39,922 nt of DNA. Source: Thiohalocapsa sp. Its GTDB lineage: Bacteria > Pseudomonadota > Gammaproteobacteria > Chromatiales > Chromatiaceae. The stretch covers positions 1 through 39,922 of the forward strand of contig NZ_JAJDNQ010000163.1 of assembly GCF_022340605.1 (NCBI RefSeq), given 5' to 3'. Positions 7,284-17,127 of the stretch are shown here, one piece after another; position 1 is the stretch's first letter; each line of letters starts with the position of its first letter. The notes under the pieces are model-generated. The model was not told where the DNA came from and did no database searches. It saw only the letters and a list, made by a program, of their open reading frames with translations. A program made the translations under genes and the position numbers.

Positions 7284-7573
7284 ACGCATCGCATCGAGCA
7301 CGCCACCTCAAGCCGATCCCCGGCTGGGGCGGATTCTCCTGGTGGCGCAAGGCCCGTATTTGCTGCGGCCAGCCGACCTTCGCCTACAGCCTACTCTTCG
7401 CCTTGGTGGGCATCGCTTTCATGCTCGCCGCGCCCCTGTTGGATCCGAACCTGGCAGTGGTGGGCCTGATCCTGCTGGCGGTAGCGGTCTTCATGTTCGC
7501 CACCTTCTGGCTCCTGGCCTACCGTGCCTTCGGTCACGACGACGAGGGGCACGGCTCGGCACAGCGGCATTGA
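7280..7573 (+). CDS. Two-helix inner-membrane protein coupled to the DsrC-like gene
   Basis: 97 residues, ATG 7280 overlapping the previous stop (ATGA). The N-terminus is basic and aromatic (HLKPIPGWGGFSWWRKAR) with a CC pair at 29-30. Helices are at about 35-53 (FAYSLLFALVGIAFMLAA) and 58-82 (LAVVGLILLAVAVFMFATF), followed by a short acidic tail. Both ends are predicted cytoplasmic. Family not recognised. The translational coupling suggests that it anchors or works with the DsrC-like protein. Confidence 0.75.
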   Translation: MNASHRARHLKPIPGWGGFSWWRKARICCGQPTFAYSLLFALVGIAFMLAAPLLDPNLAVVGLILLAVAVFMFATFWLLAYRAFGHDDEGHGSAQRH

Positions 7574-7883
7574 ATGGTGTATATGCCCCGGGTTGCGGCT
7601 GATATGCGCCGACAGAAGGCCCGTCTACGTGCCGTACCGGCGGTTGCAGCGGTCGAAATCCCCCCAAACATGCGCCTGAAGGCGTAGTCGAGCGCAGCGG
7701 CCGATGCGCGGGCGCGGCTCTTGCTTCGCCAACCGTGGATTTCGAATGTCGGTGCAAAGAGCAAAAGCTCGCTGCCGGCGGCCCCGCCCCGCAGGCGTTC
7801 GTGGACGGACGCCGCGGGGTCCAGTGCAGATCTGTACCGATCGCACGCCGGCATCGCCAAACCCGTATCCGCAGGAGGTCAAC
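7574..7883. other. 310-bp gap with no recognised gene
   Basis: Frames here are short or compositionally odd. The plus frame that runs into the CBS gene is open from 7704, but residues before the TTG at 7884 are Arg/Pro-rich and unlike a CBS protein, so this is taken as the leader of the CBS-regulator unit. Confidence 0.5.
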
Positions 7884-8315
7884 TTGACGCTCATCCAGGC
7901 AATAGACACACGCCCGCCGGTGACCACGCCGGACACGACGCTGCGCAGCGCGGCCCGTCAGATGGCGAGCCAGCGTGTGGCGCTGCTGCCGGTGGTCGCC
8001 AAGGGGCGGTTGGTGGGCACCCTGTCCGCCTTCGATCTGACTACGCGCACCATTGGCGGCGGTCTGGACCCCGATCGCCGCACGGTACGTGCGGTGATGC
8101 GCCCCGATCCACCCACCTGCCGCCCGGAGGACAGCCTGGCGCAGGTGCGCGAACGGATGCGTGCGCTGCGCACACCGGCGCTGCCGGTGATCGAGGCCAA
8201 CGGCGAGCTGGTGGGCCTCGCCGACCTCTTCGCCGTCGAAGACGCTGAGGCCGCCGGCATGTCCGCCGGCCCGGAGCCCGAGATGATTCAACGCGTACGC
8301 GGCGAGGCCCTCTGA
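7884..8315 (+). CDS. Tandem CBS-domain protein
   Basis: 143 residues from TTG 7884. That start is chosen because GCAGGAGG sits six bases upstream and because the protein then begins just where the first CBS motif does. CBS1 spans about 7-55 (PDTTLRSAARQMASQRVALLPVV, GRLVGTLSAFDL in two pieces) and CBS2 about 70-125 (RPEDSLAQVRERMRALRTPALPVI, GELVGLADLF). Paired CBS domains bind adenosine nucleotides and sense energy state. The gene lies 13 nt before a sigma-54 response regulator, so an adenylate-sensing input to that regulator is plausible, though not shown. Confidence 0.82.
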   Translation: MTLIQAIDTRPPVTTPDTTLRSAARQMASQRVALLPVVAKGRLVGTLSAFDLTTRTIGGGLDPDRRTVRAVMRPDPPTCRPEDSLAQVRERMRALRTPALPVIEANGELVGLADLFAVEDAEAAGMSAGPEPEMIQRVRGEAL

Positions 8316-8328
8316 TGGTATCGACTCC

Positions 8329-9810
<1,482 letters not shown>

Positions 9811-9883
9811 GCGACGGCTTCTCCAGCGCGTCAAGGTGGTGAGTCGACGTCCGCGAATCCGGTCCTGCGGCGCGCTTGTGCAG

Positions 9884-9904
9884 GGTCGCCGACCGGCGGC
9901 GACC
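9884..9904. terminator. Hairpin between convergent genes
   Basis: Perfect 8-bp inverted repeat GGTCGCCG / CGGCGACC with a 5-nt loop, between the ends of the response regulator (9810) and the leftward DUF2189 gene (9963). No T-run; assigned for position and symmetry. Confidence 0.4.
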
Positions 9905-9962
9905 GCCATTTCGGCACGATGGAGTCGCTCCCTATCGGCCGTATTGGGCCTGCCGCGCCGGC

Positions 9963-10796
9963 TCAGGTGCTGCTGGTGTCGTCCGCGGCCTCCGCGTTGG
10001 CGTTAGCGGCGGTCTGGCGGGGCACCAGGGTATCCCGGTAGGCGTGCCAGGTGGCATAGCCGAGCCAGGGCACCACCAACACAAGGCCCACGTACCAGAG
10101 CGTGAAGCCGATGCTGGTCATCGCGAAGATCAGCACCGCCCAGACGAGCATGCTGGGCCAGTTCTCACCGACCGCCCGCCAACTGGCGAAGACGGCGTTG
10201 AACAGGTCCACGCGCTGGTCCACCATCATCGGCAGCGACAGCGCGATCATGCGGAAAAACAGCAGCGCCAGGGCCGCCGCGATGCCGCCGTAGACGAGTG
10301 CGAAGGGCCAGCTCTTGCCGAACATGATCGGCAGCGGCCGCACCTGCCCGTAGGTGGGCATCACCTCCTGGAAGAAGCCCCCGAACACCAGGTTCGACAG
10401 CATGATCCAGTTCAGGAACACGAACAGCGTCGCCAGGCCCAGCAGCGCCAGGCTGGAGACGTTGGCGGAGAGTACCTTCGCCACCGGCAGGTCCTCGCGC
10501 TGCTCTTCGCGGCGCTTGGCCATGGCCAGGAGCCCGACGCTCAGGATGGGCGCGATGAACAGGAAGCCCCCGAACAGGAAGGGCACCAGAAAGAACTGAT
10601 TTCCCGCGGCGGTCAAGACCACCATGAGGAATGCGAACGCGGCGACGATGCCGCCGTACGCCAGGCTCACGCCGGGCATGGCGACGAGGTCGTCGAATCC
10701 CTGACGCAGCCAGCGCACCGGCCGCAACAGATCCAGATGGTGGATGTCGAACGCCCGGCGCGGGACGTGGGTCGTGGACAGGAAGTAGGTGCTCAT
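9963..10796 (-). CDS. DUF2189 integral membrane protein
   Basis: 277 residues, ATG 10796 with GAGGAGG upstream. Six to seven hydrophobic segments can be drawn: about 45-65, 68-92, 112-138, 158-182, 215-235 and 237-255. The family hallmark is the short N-terminal FDIHHLDLLRPVRWLRQGFDD split by the first helix, then AGNQFFLVPFLFGGFLFIAP. These proteins are often mislabelled as cytochrome oxidase subunits; no haem or copper ligands of that family are present. Function unknown. It stands alone, convergent to the response regulator, with a repeat-rich leader behind it. Confidence 0.85.
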   Translation of the reverse strand: MSTYFLSTTHVPRRAFDIHHLDLLRPVRWLRQGFDDLVAMPGVSLAYGGIVAAFAFLMVVLTAAGNQFFLVPFLFGGFLFIAPILSVGLLAMAKRREEQREDLPVAKVLSANVSSLALLGLATLFVFLNWIMLSNLVFGGFFQEVMPTYGQVRPLPIMFGKSWPFALVYGGIAAALALLFFRMIALSLPMMVDQRVDLFNAVFASWRAVGENWPSMLVWAVLIFAMTSIGFTLWYVGLVLVVPWLGYATWHAYRDTLVPRQTAANANAEAADDTSST

Positions 10797-11264
10797 GGTT
10801 GTACCTCCTCGGTATGGGATGGATAACGGCGCGGCGGGTACACGGCGTGCACCCGGACCATTCCATTACCCATTCGCAAGCAAGGCGCGCACCACTTCGC
10901 CTTCGGGTCTAAGCGCCCGGTGCCGTGCCGCAAGGTGCAGCATCGGCTTGGCGCGTCGGTGCGCACACCAGCCCTCCACTCGGGCGCATGTGGCCCGATG
11001 CAGCCGGGGCATTTCCCCCGGCCTGCGGCAGATCGACCGCAAGCGTTGGCTCGCATCGGCATCGGTTGCCGGCATGGCAGCCGCACGCCTGTTGCTGCGC
11101 GGGCCGCCGCTGTGGGAGCGGCACTCTCGGTGCCGCGACCGGGGCGCGAGCGCACTCTCGCGCCACAAAAGGCAGTGGCGCTCCCACGGTTCGCGCTAGC
11201 AGCGGCACTGTCGGTGTGGGAGCGGCACTCTCGGTGCCGCGACGGTGCCGCGGCCGATTCCAGC
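10797..11264. repeat. Intergenic repeat region with GTGGGAGCGGC palindromes
   Basis: 468 bp with no credible gene. GTGGGAGCGGCAC (from 11112) and GTGGCGCTCCCAC (ending 11187) face each other as an inverted pair, and a third copy starts at 11216. Between and beside them runs the shared segment CTCTCGGTGCCGCGAC, seen at 11124-11139 and 11229-11244. Typical of REP/BIME arrangements. Confidence 0.85.
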
Positions 11265-12278
11265 TCAGCCGCCCGCGCTTTCCGGGTCCGCTTCGGCGGC
11301 TCGCTCGGCCTGCCGCCAGTACGCCGCGATGCGCCGTCGGAACGCCTTGGGTCGCTCCGCGTAGACCAGCTCGCCGAGCAACCGCGCGCGGCGGCGCAGC
11401 AGGTCGCGCTGGCGCAGCATCTCGGCGCGCAGGGCGCGCTCCGCGCCGGTCTCGGCCGGTACGGTGTCGCCGGTGTGGAAGGTCGCGAGCAGCTCCTCCA
11501 ACACCGCGAGGTCGTGATCCTCGCCAAGTAGCGTCTGCAGCTTCTTGACCGCCGCGCCCTGTGTCTTTAGCTGCTCCGGCCAGGCCAGCCGCAGCAGGCG
11601 CAGGTGGTAGCGCAGATACTTGGTGCGCTTACGCCACTCGTGGAAAGCCTCGACGCTCGGCATCCGGTACGCCCGTGCCATGGCCTTGCGGCCGCGCCTG
11701 TAGGTCTTCTGGAGCCCCGGACCGAACGGGGCGAAGGCGTCGCGCTCACGGCCGGTGTCCGGGAGCTCCCAGCCGGCGAGCCGCTCGCGCGCCTCGAGCA
11801 TCCGCGCGCGAAATTGGGCGAGCCGGCTGTCGGCGTCGCCGGCGCCGGCGTGCGCCTCGCTGCGGTAGGCGTAGAGCGCGGCGCGCAGCGACGCGAGCTC
11901 CAGCGGCTCCGCGTCGGCGTGCAGTCGGGAGGCGCCGGTGTCCGCCTGGTGCCGCGCTGACTTGGCGGGTGAGTTGCCGGCTCGTGCCAGCACCCGATCG
12001 AAGGTCTCGACGGCGACGTCTGCATCCCGCACTACGGCCAACTGTGCCGCCGCATCGCGGAACGCCCGATTCTCTGCCTTGTACAAATCCGGTGCCGCGT
12101 TGCGCACCAGCCGCAGTAGACCACGCAGCTTCTTCATGGCCTTGCGCGTTTCGTGCACGGCCGCGTCGGATGGCACCCCCGGGTCGTCGACCTGCGCGAT
12201 CGCGTGCTCGACGAGCGCCGCGCCGATGCGCCGCAGCTCAGCGCCGGCGGGCTGTGCGGGTGTCACCTCGAAGCGCAT
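11265..12278 (-). CDS. CHAD-domain protein
   Basis: 337 residues from ATG 12278, with AGGAG nine bases upstream. The CHAD fold is an all-alpha, two-fold repeat rich in conserved His and basic residues that binds polyphosphate. Both repeat signatures are present: AVHETRKAMKKLRGLLRL at about 41-58 and AFHEWRKRTKYLRYHLRLL at about 211-229, then LGEDHDLAVLEELL near 251-264. The chain is very rich in Arg and Ala, as usual for the family. No polyphosphate kinase, exopolyphosphatase or CYTH domain is adjacent, so the setting does not add to the assignment. Confidence 0.88.
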   Translation of the reverse strand: MRFEVTPAQPAGAELRRIGAALVEHAIAQVDDPGVPSDAAVHETRKAMKKLRGLLRLVRNAAPDLYKAENRAFRDAAAQLAVVRDADVAVETFDRVLARAGNSPAKSARHQADTGASRLHADAEPLELASLRAALYAYRSEAHAGAGDADSRLAQFRARMLEARERLAGWELPDTGRERDAFAPFGPGLQKTYRRGRKAMARAYRMPSVEAFHEWRKRTKYLRYHLRLLRLAWPEQLKTQGAAVKKLQTLLGEDHDLAVLEELLATFHTGDTVPAETGAERALRAEMLRQRDLLRRRARLLGELVYAERPKAFRRRIAAYWRQAERAAEADPESAGG

Positions 12279-12581
12279 GGGTGCGACTCCTGCGTGTCGT
12301 TGCCGGCACGGGCGCATTGACCGCTGCCGGCCTTGGTCAGCTTGACCGCGTTACCATAGCAAGCTAAGCAACTGGCGTGCCCGGTGGCGTGCGTCTGCAC
12401 GTCCGGCCGATGTAAGCTCGCCGCGAAGGGTAGAATCGGGGCGATGCCGACCGAGTTATGCTGGCCAAAAGATGCTGGCCGAATGACTCCACCAAATGGC
12501 TCCACTGAATGGTCCCGAAAGATCTGTGTCTCATGACAAATTTCTGGCGACGCGTGGCTCCGGCGCAGGGTAGCGGCCGTC
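12279..12581. other. 303-bp gap between the divergent CHAD and srmB genes
   Basis: Must contain both promoters, but none is convincing. ATGCTGGCC occurs twice (12458-12466, 12472-12480), followed by two CTCCAC...ATGG units, which might be operator-like short repeats. No gene seen. Confidence 0.4.
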
Positions 12582-13955
12582 ATGGATAGCTTCCTGGACG
12601 CGCAACTGGCCGAGCCGCTGCTGCGCGGCATCGCCAAGGCCGGCTTCGAGCAGCCGACGCCGGTGCAGACGGCGGTTATCCCGGTGGCGCTGGAGGGGCA
12701 CGACCTGATGGCCGCCGCCGCCACCGGCTCCGGCAAGACGGCCGCCTTTCTGCTGCCCATCATGCAGCAATTGCTGGAATCGCCGGCGCCGCGCGCCGGC
12801 ACCCGGGCGCTGGTGCTGGTGCCGACGCGCGAGCTGGCGAGCCAGGTGCTGGATCACTTCCACGCCGTCGGCAGCTATAGCCGGCTGACGGCGGCGGTCA
12901 TCGTCGGCGGCGACCCGCGCAACCACCAGGTGAACGCGCTCAGGCGCAACCCAGAGATCCTCATCGCGACACCCGGCCGCCTGCGGGAGCACCTGGAGAC
13001 GGGCGAGGCGGATCTCTCGGACCTGGCCTACCTGGTGCTGGACGAGGCGGACCGGATGCTGGACATGGGCCTGGTGGAAGACGTCTTCGCCATCATCCAG
13101 CAGGCGCCGGCCGAGCGGCAGTCCATGCTGTTCTCGGCGACGCTGCACCGGCGCGGCGTGGCGGAGTTGGCCGAGCACCTGCTGCGCGACCCGCTCACCA
13201 TCACCCTGGACCACCACCGCAGCGCGCACCCGGATATCGACCATCAGGTGATCCTGGCGGACGACCCGGCGCACAAGGCGCGGCTGCTGCACCGGCTGCT
13301 GGAGACGGCCGACTACCAGCGCGCGCTGGTGTTCAGCAACACCCGCGACGGTGCCGAGCAGGCCGCAACGCGGCTCGCGGACCTGGACATCCGCTGCGCC
13401 GTGCTGCACGGCGAGCTCGATCAGCGCGAGCGCAAGCGTGTCATGGGCCTGTTCCGCGACGGCACGGTGCCGGTGCTAGTGGCGAGCGATGTCGCCGCCC
13501 GCGGGCTCGACGTGCCCGGTGTGGAGCTGGTGGTCAACCTGGACGTGCCGCGCAGCGGGGATGACTATCTGCACCGCAGCGGGCGCACCGGCCGCGCCGG
13601 CCGCCGGGGGCTGACGGTGACCCTGGTGGGCGCGCCGGAGTGGAACCGTATGGCCGGCATCGAGCGCTACCTTGGCCTGAGCGTGGGGCAGGTGGCGCTG
13701 GCGGGCCTGGAGGCGCGCTTCCAGGGCGCGCCAAAGCGGGGCAAGCCCATCAAGAAAGCCACCAAGAAGCGCGCTGCCAAGGGCGCCGCCGGCAAGGTCG
13801 AGGCCAAGCCCAAGACCAAGCAGCGTCTGCGCGACCGCAAGAACATCGGCAAGCGCCGCCAACCGTCCAATGGGGCGGGCGCCAAGGGGCCCGAAGGTAC
13901 ACCTGCCGGGCAGGGCGTCGAGGCCGGCTTCGATCCGCCCAAGCGTCGCGGCTGA
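12582..13955 (+). CDS. srmB: DEAD-box ATP-dependent RNA helicase, SrmB type
   Basis: 457 residues, ATG 12582. Motifs in order: PTPVQ (25-29), motif I ATGSGKT (47-53), PTREL (81-85), TPGR (130-133), DEAD (154-157), SAT (185-187), ARGLDVPGVE (307-315) and motif VI HRSGRTGRAGR (331-341). The basic C-terminal tail, about 388-430, ends in RLRDRKNIGKRRQPS, which closely follows the E. coli SrmB tail and separates it from RhlE and DeaD. SrmB assists 50S ribosome assembly at low temperature. The ribosome site is modest. It heads a rightward cluster with an alpha/beta hydrolase 83 bp downstream. Confidence 0.9.
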   Translation: MDSFLDAQLAEPLLRGIAKAGFEQPTPVQTAVIPVALEGHDLMAAAATGSGKTAAFLLPIMQQLLESPAPRAGTRALVLVPTRELASQVLDHFHAVGSYSRLTAAVIVGGDPRNHQVNALRRNPEILIATPGRLREHLETGEADLSDLAYLVLDEADRMLDMGLVEDVFAIIQQAPAERQSMLFSATLHRRGVAELAEHLLRDPLTITLDHHRSAHPDIDHQVILADDPAHKARLLHRLLETADYQRALVFSNTRDGAEQAATRLADLDIRCAVLHGELDQRERKRVMGLFRDGTVPVLVASDVAARGLDVPGVELVVNLDVPRSGDDYLHRSGRTGRAGRRGLTVTLVGAPEWNRMAGIERYLGLSVGQVALAGLEARFQGAPKRGKPIKKATKKRAAKGAAGKVEAKPKTKQRLRDRKNIGKRRQPSNGAGAKGPEGTPAGQGVEAGFDPPKRRG

Positions 13956-14038
13956 CCCCGAGCGCCGACCTGGGGATGTCGAGTGAAACTCGGTGCTCCT
14001 GGGCGGCAGTCGACAATGACCACGGGAGAGACCCAAGC

Positions 14039-14833
14039 ATGCCCCACAGCCCGAAGCCGGACCGCGGCCTCGCCCACCAGCTCATGCAGCAGATGACCGC
14101 CCCCCTGCGCCTGGCGCTGGAGGCGCGCGCGCCTTGGGAGCTCGGCGCCGGCATCGCGGCCCAGCCGCTGCTGGCCGTCGCGCGCAAGGGCGACGGCCAC
14201 CCGGTGCTGGTGCTGCCGCTGATGTTCGGCAGCGACCTCAACACCCTGCCGCTGCGCAGGTATCTCGCGGGCCGGGGGTACGCGGTGTCGGCCTGGGGGC
14301 AGGGCTTGAACCTGGGGCCGCGGGGCGGCGTGTTCGACGCCTGCCGCGCGCGGCTCGACGCCCTGTTCGCCGAGCACGGGCGGGCGGTGAGCCTGGTGGG
14401 CTGGAGCCTCGGCGGCCTGTACGCGCGGGCGCTGGCGCTGGCGGCACCGGCGCGGGTGCGGCAGGTGATCTGCGTCGGCACGCCCATCGGCGGTGACCCG
14501 CGGCCGGCGGACATCTGGCGCACCTACGAGCGCGTAACCGGCGACCCAATGGGCCTGCCGACCGAACTGGGCGCGCTGCATGGCCCGCTGCCGGTGCCGG
14601 CGACCAGCATCTACAGCCGCAGCGACGGCATCGTGCCTTGGGAGTACAGTGTCGAGCCCGCCGGGCCACGGGCGGAGAACATCGAGGTGGAGTCGAGCCA
14701 TCTGGGCCTCGGCGTGCACCCGCTCACGCTCTACGCCGTCGCCGACCGGCTCGCGCAGCCGTTGGGGCAGTGGCAGCCATTTCAGCGCGACGGCATGCTG
14801 GCCTGGCTCTACCCAGCGCCGGCGGGTGCTTGA
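14039..14833 (+). CDS. Alpha/beta hydrolase (lipase-like)
   Basis: 264 residues from ATG 14039 with GGGAGA upstream; the frame continues back over the srmB end but that part is out-of-frame srmB. Nucleophile elbow GWSLGG (121-126) with Ser123. Asp196 (SRSDGIVPW) and His221 (ESSHLGLG) complete a triad in the right order. The N-terminus LVLPLMFGSDLNTLPLRRYL fits the oxyanion strand of PGAP1-like and triacylglycerol lipase-like hydrolases. No signal peptide, so a cytoplasmic esterase is likely; the substrate is unknown. Placed between srmB and a DUF3616 gene with short gaps. Confidence 0.87.
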   Translation: MPHSPKPDRGLAHQLMQQMTAPLRLALEARAPWELGAGIAAQPLLAVARKGDGHPVLVLPLMFGSDLNTLPLRRYLAGRGYAVSAWGQGLNLGPRGGVFDACRARLDALFAEHGRAVSLVGWSLGGLYARALALAAPARVRQVICVGTPIGGDPRPADIWRTYERVTGDPMGLPTELGALHGPLPVPATSIYSRSDGIVPWEYSVEPAGPRAENIEVESSHLGLGVHPLTLYAVADRLAQPLGQWQPFQRDGMLAWLYPAPAGA

Positions 14834-14871
14834 TCTGCCCGCCCGGAGACCCGACGCAACGGGAGCCCCAG

Positions 14872-16008
14872 ATGATCGCACAGCCCACCCTCAAGCCATT
14901 ATTGCGCTTCAACAACGCCGATGATCCGGACGCCCTCCGGGACGAGGTCTCCGCCTGCTGCTTCGACGAGCGCGGCCGGCTCTGGTGCGGCACCGATGAG
15001 CGCAACGGCCTCTCCTGCCTCACGCCGCAGCCGGCGGCGGCGTCCGGTGCAGCGACCTTCGGCGCGCATCGCCAGATAGATCTCGCCGGCGCGCTGGACC
15101 TGCCGGACGGCAAGGACGAGGAGATCGACATCGAGGGCATGGACTACGGCGAGGGGCGCATCTGGTTCGTTGGCTCCCACACCAGCACCCGCCGCGGGGC
15201 CGAGCCGGATGACCTGGGCCGCAAGCAGCGCAAGGCGCTGCGCGACGTCAAGCGCCGGCTGAACCGCTTCATGCTTGGGTGCTTCGAGCCTGACGGCGCG
15301 GCGGTGCGCCTCGCGCAACTCCCCATCGGCAAGCGCGGCAACAAGCTGAGCGAGGCGCTGCGCGACGACGATCACCTCGCGCCCTTCCTGCGCAGTCAGG
15401 ACGCGCGCCCGGGCTGGCCGCAGCTTGCCGCCAAGGAGAACGGCTTCGACATCGAGGGGCTCGCGGTACGCGGCGAGCGTCTGTTCCTGGGCCTGCGCGG
15501 GCCGGTGCTGCGCGGCTGGGCACTGCTGCTGGAGGTGGCCGTGGACGATGGCAAGGCGCCGAAGTTGAAGCTGGAGCAGATCGGCCGCGCCCTGGGCGGC
15601 AAGAAGCGCGTCTACCGCAAGCACTTCCTGGCGCTGGACGGCATGGGCGTGCGCGATCTGTGTTGGCAGGGCAACGACCTGCTGCTGCTCGCCGGCCCGA
15701 CCATGGACATCACCGGCCGTCAGACTCTGTGGCGGTTGCGCGACGCCGCCACGCTGGACGATGACAGCATTACCCGGCGCGGGCGGCACCTGGAGCCCCT
15801 GTTCGACCTGCCCTTCGAGCCCGACGGCGACAAGGCCGAGGGCCTCGCCCCCTGGTATCCCACCAGCAGCGCAGGCGCCGGTAATGGGCACGCCGGCGTC
15901 ATGATCGTCTACGACGCACCCGTGCCGGCGCGGAAGGAGGGCGCGGACGGTGTCAGGGCGGATGTGTTCGGGCTGCCCGTGGGGGGTGACGCCGGGGCTC
16001 TAAGTTGA
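14872..16008 (+). CDS. DUF3616 family protein
   Basis: 378 residues from ATG 14872 with GGGAG upstream, 38 bp after the hydrolase stop. Family pattern: an N-terminal DEVSACCFDERGRLWCGTDE region split over two strands, then EEIDIEGMDYGEGRIWFVGSHT, then a central NGFDIEGLAVRGERLFLGLRGP, and finally GMGVRDLCW and KAEGLAPW. The alternating DIEG-aromatic blocks suggest a beta-propeller. The family is uncharacterised. No signal peptide. Likely co-transcribed with srmB and the hydrolase. Confidence 0.85.
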   Translation: MIAQPTLKPLLRFNNADDPDALRDEVSACCFDERGRLWCGTDERNGLSCLTPQPAAASGAATFGAHRQIDLAGALDLPDGKDEEIDIEGMDYGEGRIWFVGSHTSTRRGAEPDDLGRKQRKALRDVKRRLNRFMLGCFEPDGAAVRLAQLPIGKRGNKLSEALRDDDHLAPFLRSQDARPGWPQLAAKENGFDIEGLAVRGERLFLGLRGPVLRGWALLLEVAVDDGKAPKLKLEQIGRALGGKKRVYRKHFLALDGMGVRDLCWQGNDLLLLAGPTMDITGRQTLWRLRDAATLDDDSITRRGRHLEPLFDLPFEPDGDKAEGLAPWYPTSSAGAGNGHAGVMIVYDAPVPARKEGADGVRADVFGLPVGGDAGALS

Positions 16009-16010
16009 TT

Positions 16011-16088
16011 GTCGGGTTGCGCTATCGCTAACCCGACCTACGATCCTGTGCACGACGGCCGCGTCGGGCCTCCTTGCGTCGGCCCGAC
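16011..16088. repeat. Palindromic repeats of the TCGGGTT...AACCCGA family
   Basis: First hairpin: GTCGGGTTGCG / CGCTAACCCGAC (16011-16038), starting three bases after the DUF3616 stop. Second: GTCGGGCC (16063-16070) / GGCCCGAC (16081-16088). Same family as 18646-18671 and 25780-25814. May stabilise the transcript end. Confidence 0.85.
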
Positions 16089-16149
16089 CTACGGGGGCGG
16101 CGCACTTCGCACTCCGGACTTCCCACTGGAGCAGACGCGCTCGGCGCAT

Positions 16150-16181
16150 CCACCGCCGGGGACTTCGATCCCCGGCGGTGG
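16150..16181. terminator. Strong hairpin between convergent DUF3616 and OmpA-like genes
   Basis: Perfect 13-bp inverted repeat CCACCGCCGGGGA / TCCCCGGCGGTGG with a 6-nt loop containing TTCG. It starts seven bases past the leftward gene's stop. No clear T-run on either side, but position fits a two-way terminator. Confidence 0.7.
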
Positions 16182-16187
16182 TGTCCG

Positions 16188-17081
16188 TTAGCCGGCGGTG
16201 TCATCCGCCGGGCGCAACAGGATTTCCACGCGCCGGTTCTGACCGCGGCCGGTGCTACTCGCGTTGTCGGCGATGGGCTCGGCCGCGCCGACGCCCTCAA
16301 TGTCCATGCGCTCGCCCGGCACGCCCAGTGCCACCAGGGCGGCGTGCACCGCGGCGGCGCGCTGCTCGGACAGGCTCAGGTTGGCGTGCGCATTGCCGCT
16401 GGCGTCCGTGTGCCCGCGCAGCAGGGCGCGGTGACCGGGATGGCGCGCGAGGAAGCCGGCGATCTCCGCCAGGGCGGCGTCGGCCTTCGCCGGCAGCTCC
16501 GCCGTGCCGGGCGGGAAGCGCAGCGCCGTCTCGTCCAGCCGGATCAGCACGCCCTGGGGGGTGAAGTGCGCGCCGAGCCTGGCGTAGTCCGCGGTCAGCT
16601 CGGTATAGCGCAGGGCCACGTCGGCGGCGCGGCTCGCGGCGGCGTCCGCGGCTGCCTTGGCTGCGGCCACCTTTGCTTCCAGCGCGTCGATGCGCGCGAT
16701 GCTCTCGGCGAAGCCCGCCGACTGCTCGGACAGGACGTCGATGCGCGCGTGGGCGTCGGCGAGCTGCGCCGCCAACCCGGCCAGCTCCGCACTGCTGGCG
16801 AAGTCAGCGGCCTGCGTGGCGACCGTGGGCGCTGGGCGTTGCTGCGAAGCAATCTCGGTCGCCGGCGCCCGAGTCTCGGGTTGCGGCGCAGCCTGTGCTG
16901 GCGCGGTCGGCCGCGGGGGGACCGGGCCGGCCAGTTGGATCTCGCCGCCGGTCAGGGTGTAGAGCAGGGCGACGCCGCCGCCGAACAGGGTCGCCAGCAC
17001 GCCGAGCACGACGGCGGTCCTGGCCGCTCCCGCGCGCTTGCCGGCGGTGGGGGGCGTGTTGGGTTGGTTGTCTTGGCTCAT
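16188..17081 (-). CDS. Membrane-anchored OmpA-like peptidoglycan-binding protein
   Basis: 297 residues, ATG 17081 with CGGAG upstream. One N-terminal helix (about 22-43) anchors it in the inner membrane; a Pro/Ala/Gln linker (50-90) and an Ala-rich coiled coil (about 95-168) span the periplasm. Residues 175-290 form the OmpA C-terminal domain with GHTDASGN (223-230), LSEQRAAAVHAAL and the terminal NRRVEILL, which includes the Asp and Arg that hold diaminopimelate. No beta-barrel, so it is not OmpA itself. It follows a TDT-type transporter gene by 46 bp, so one transcript is likely. Confidence 0.88.
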   Translation of the reverse strand: MSQDNQPNTPPTAGKRAGAARTAVVLGVLATLFGGGVALLYTLTGGEIQLAGPVPPRPTAPAQAAPQPETRAPATEIASQQRPAPTVATQAADFASSAELAGLAAQLADAHARIDVLSEQSAGFAESIARIDALEAKVAAAKAAADAAASRAADVALRYTELTADYARLGAHFTPQGVLIRLDETALRFPPGTAELPAKADAALAEIAGFLARHPGHRALLRGHTDASGNAHANLSLSEQRAAAVHAALVALGVPGERMDIEGVGAAEPIADNASSTGRGQNRRVEILLRPADDTAG

Positions 17082-17127
17082 GTCTCGGGCTCCGCTGTGG
17101 TGGTTACGGGTGGGCTGACGGCGGGCG

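Noticed and set aside
11112..11252. Possible CRISPR array
   Set aside because: Repeats are palindromic, irregularly spaced and in opposite orientations; no unique spacers of constant length and no cas genes.
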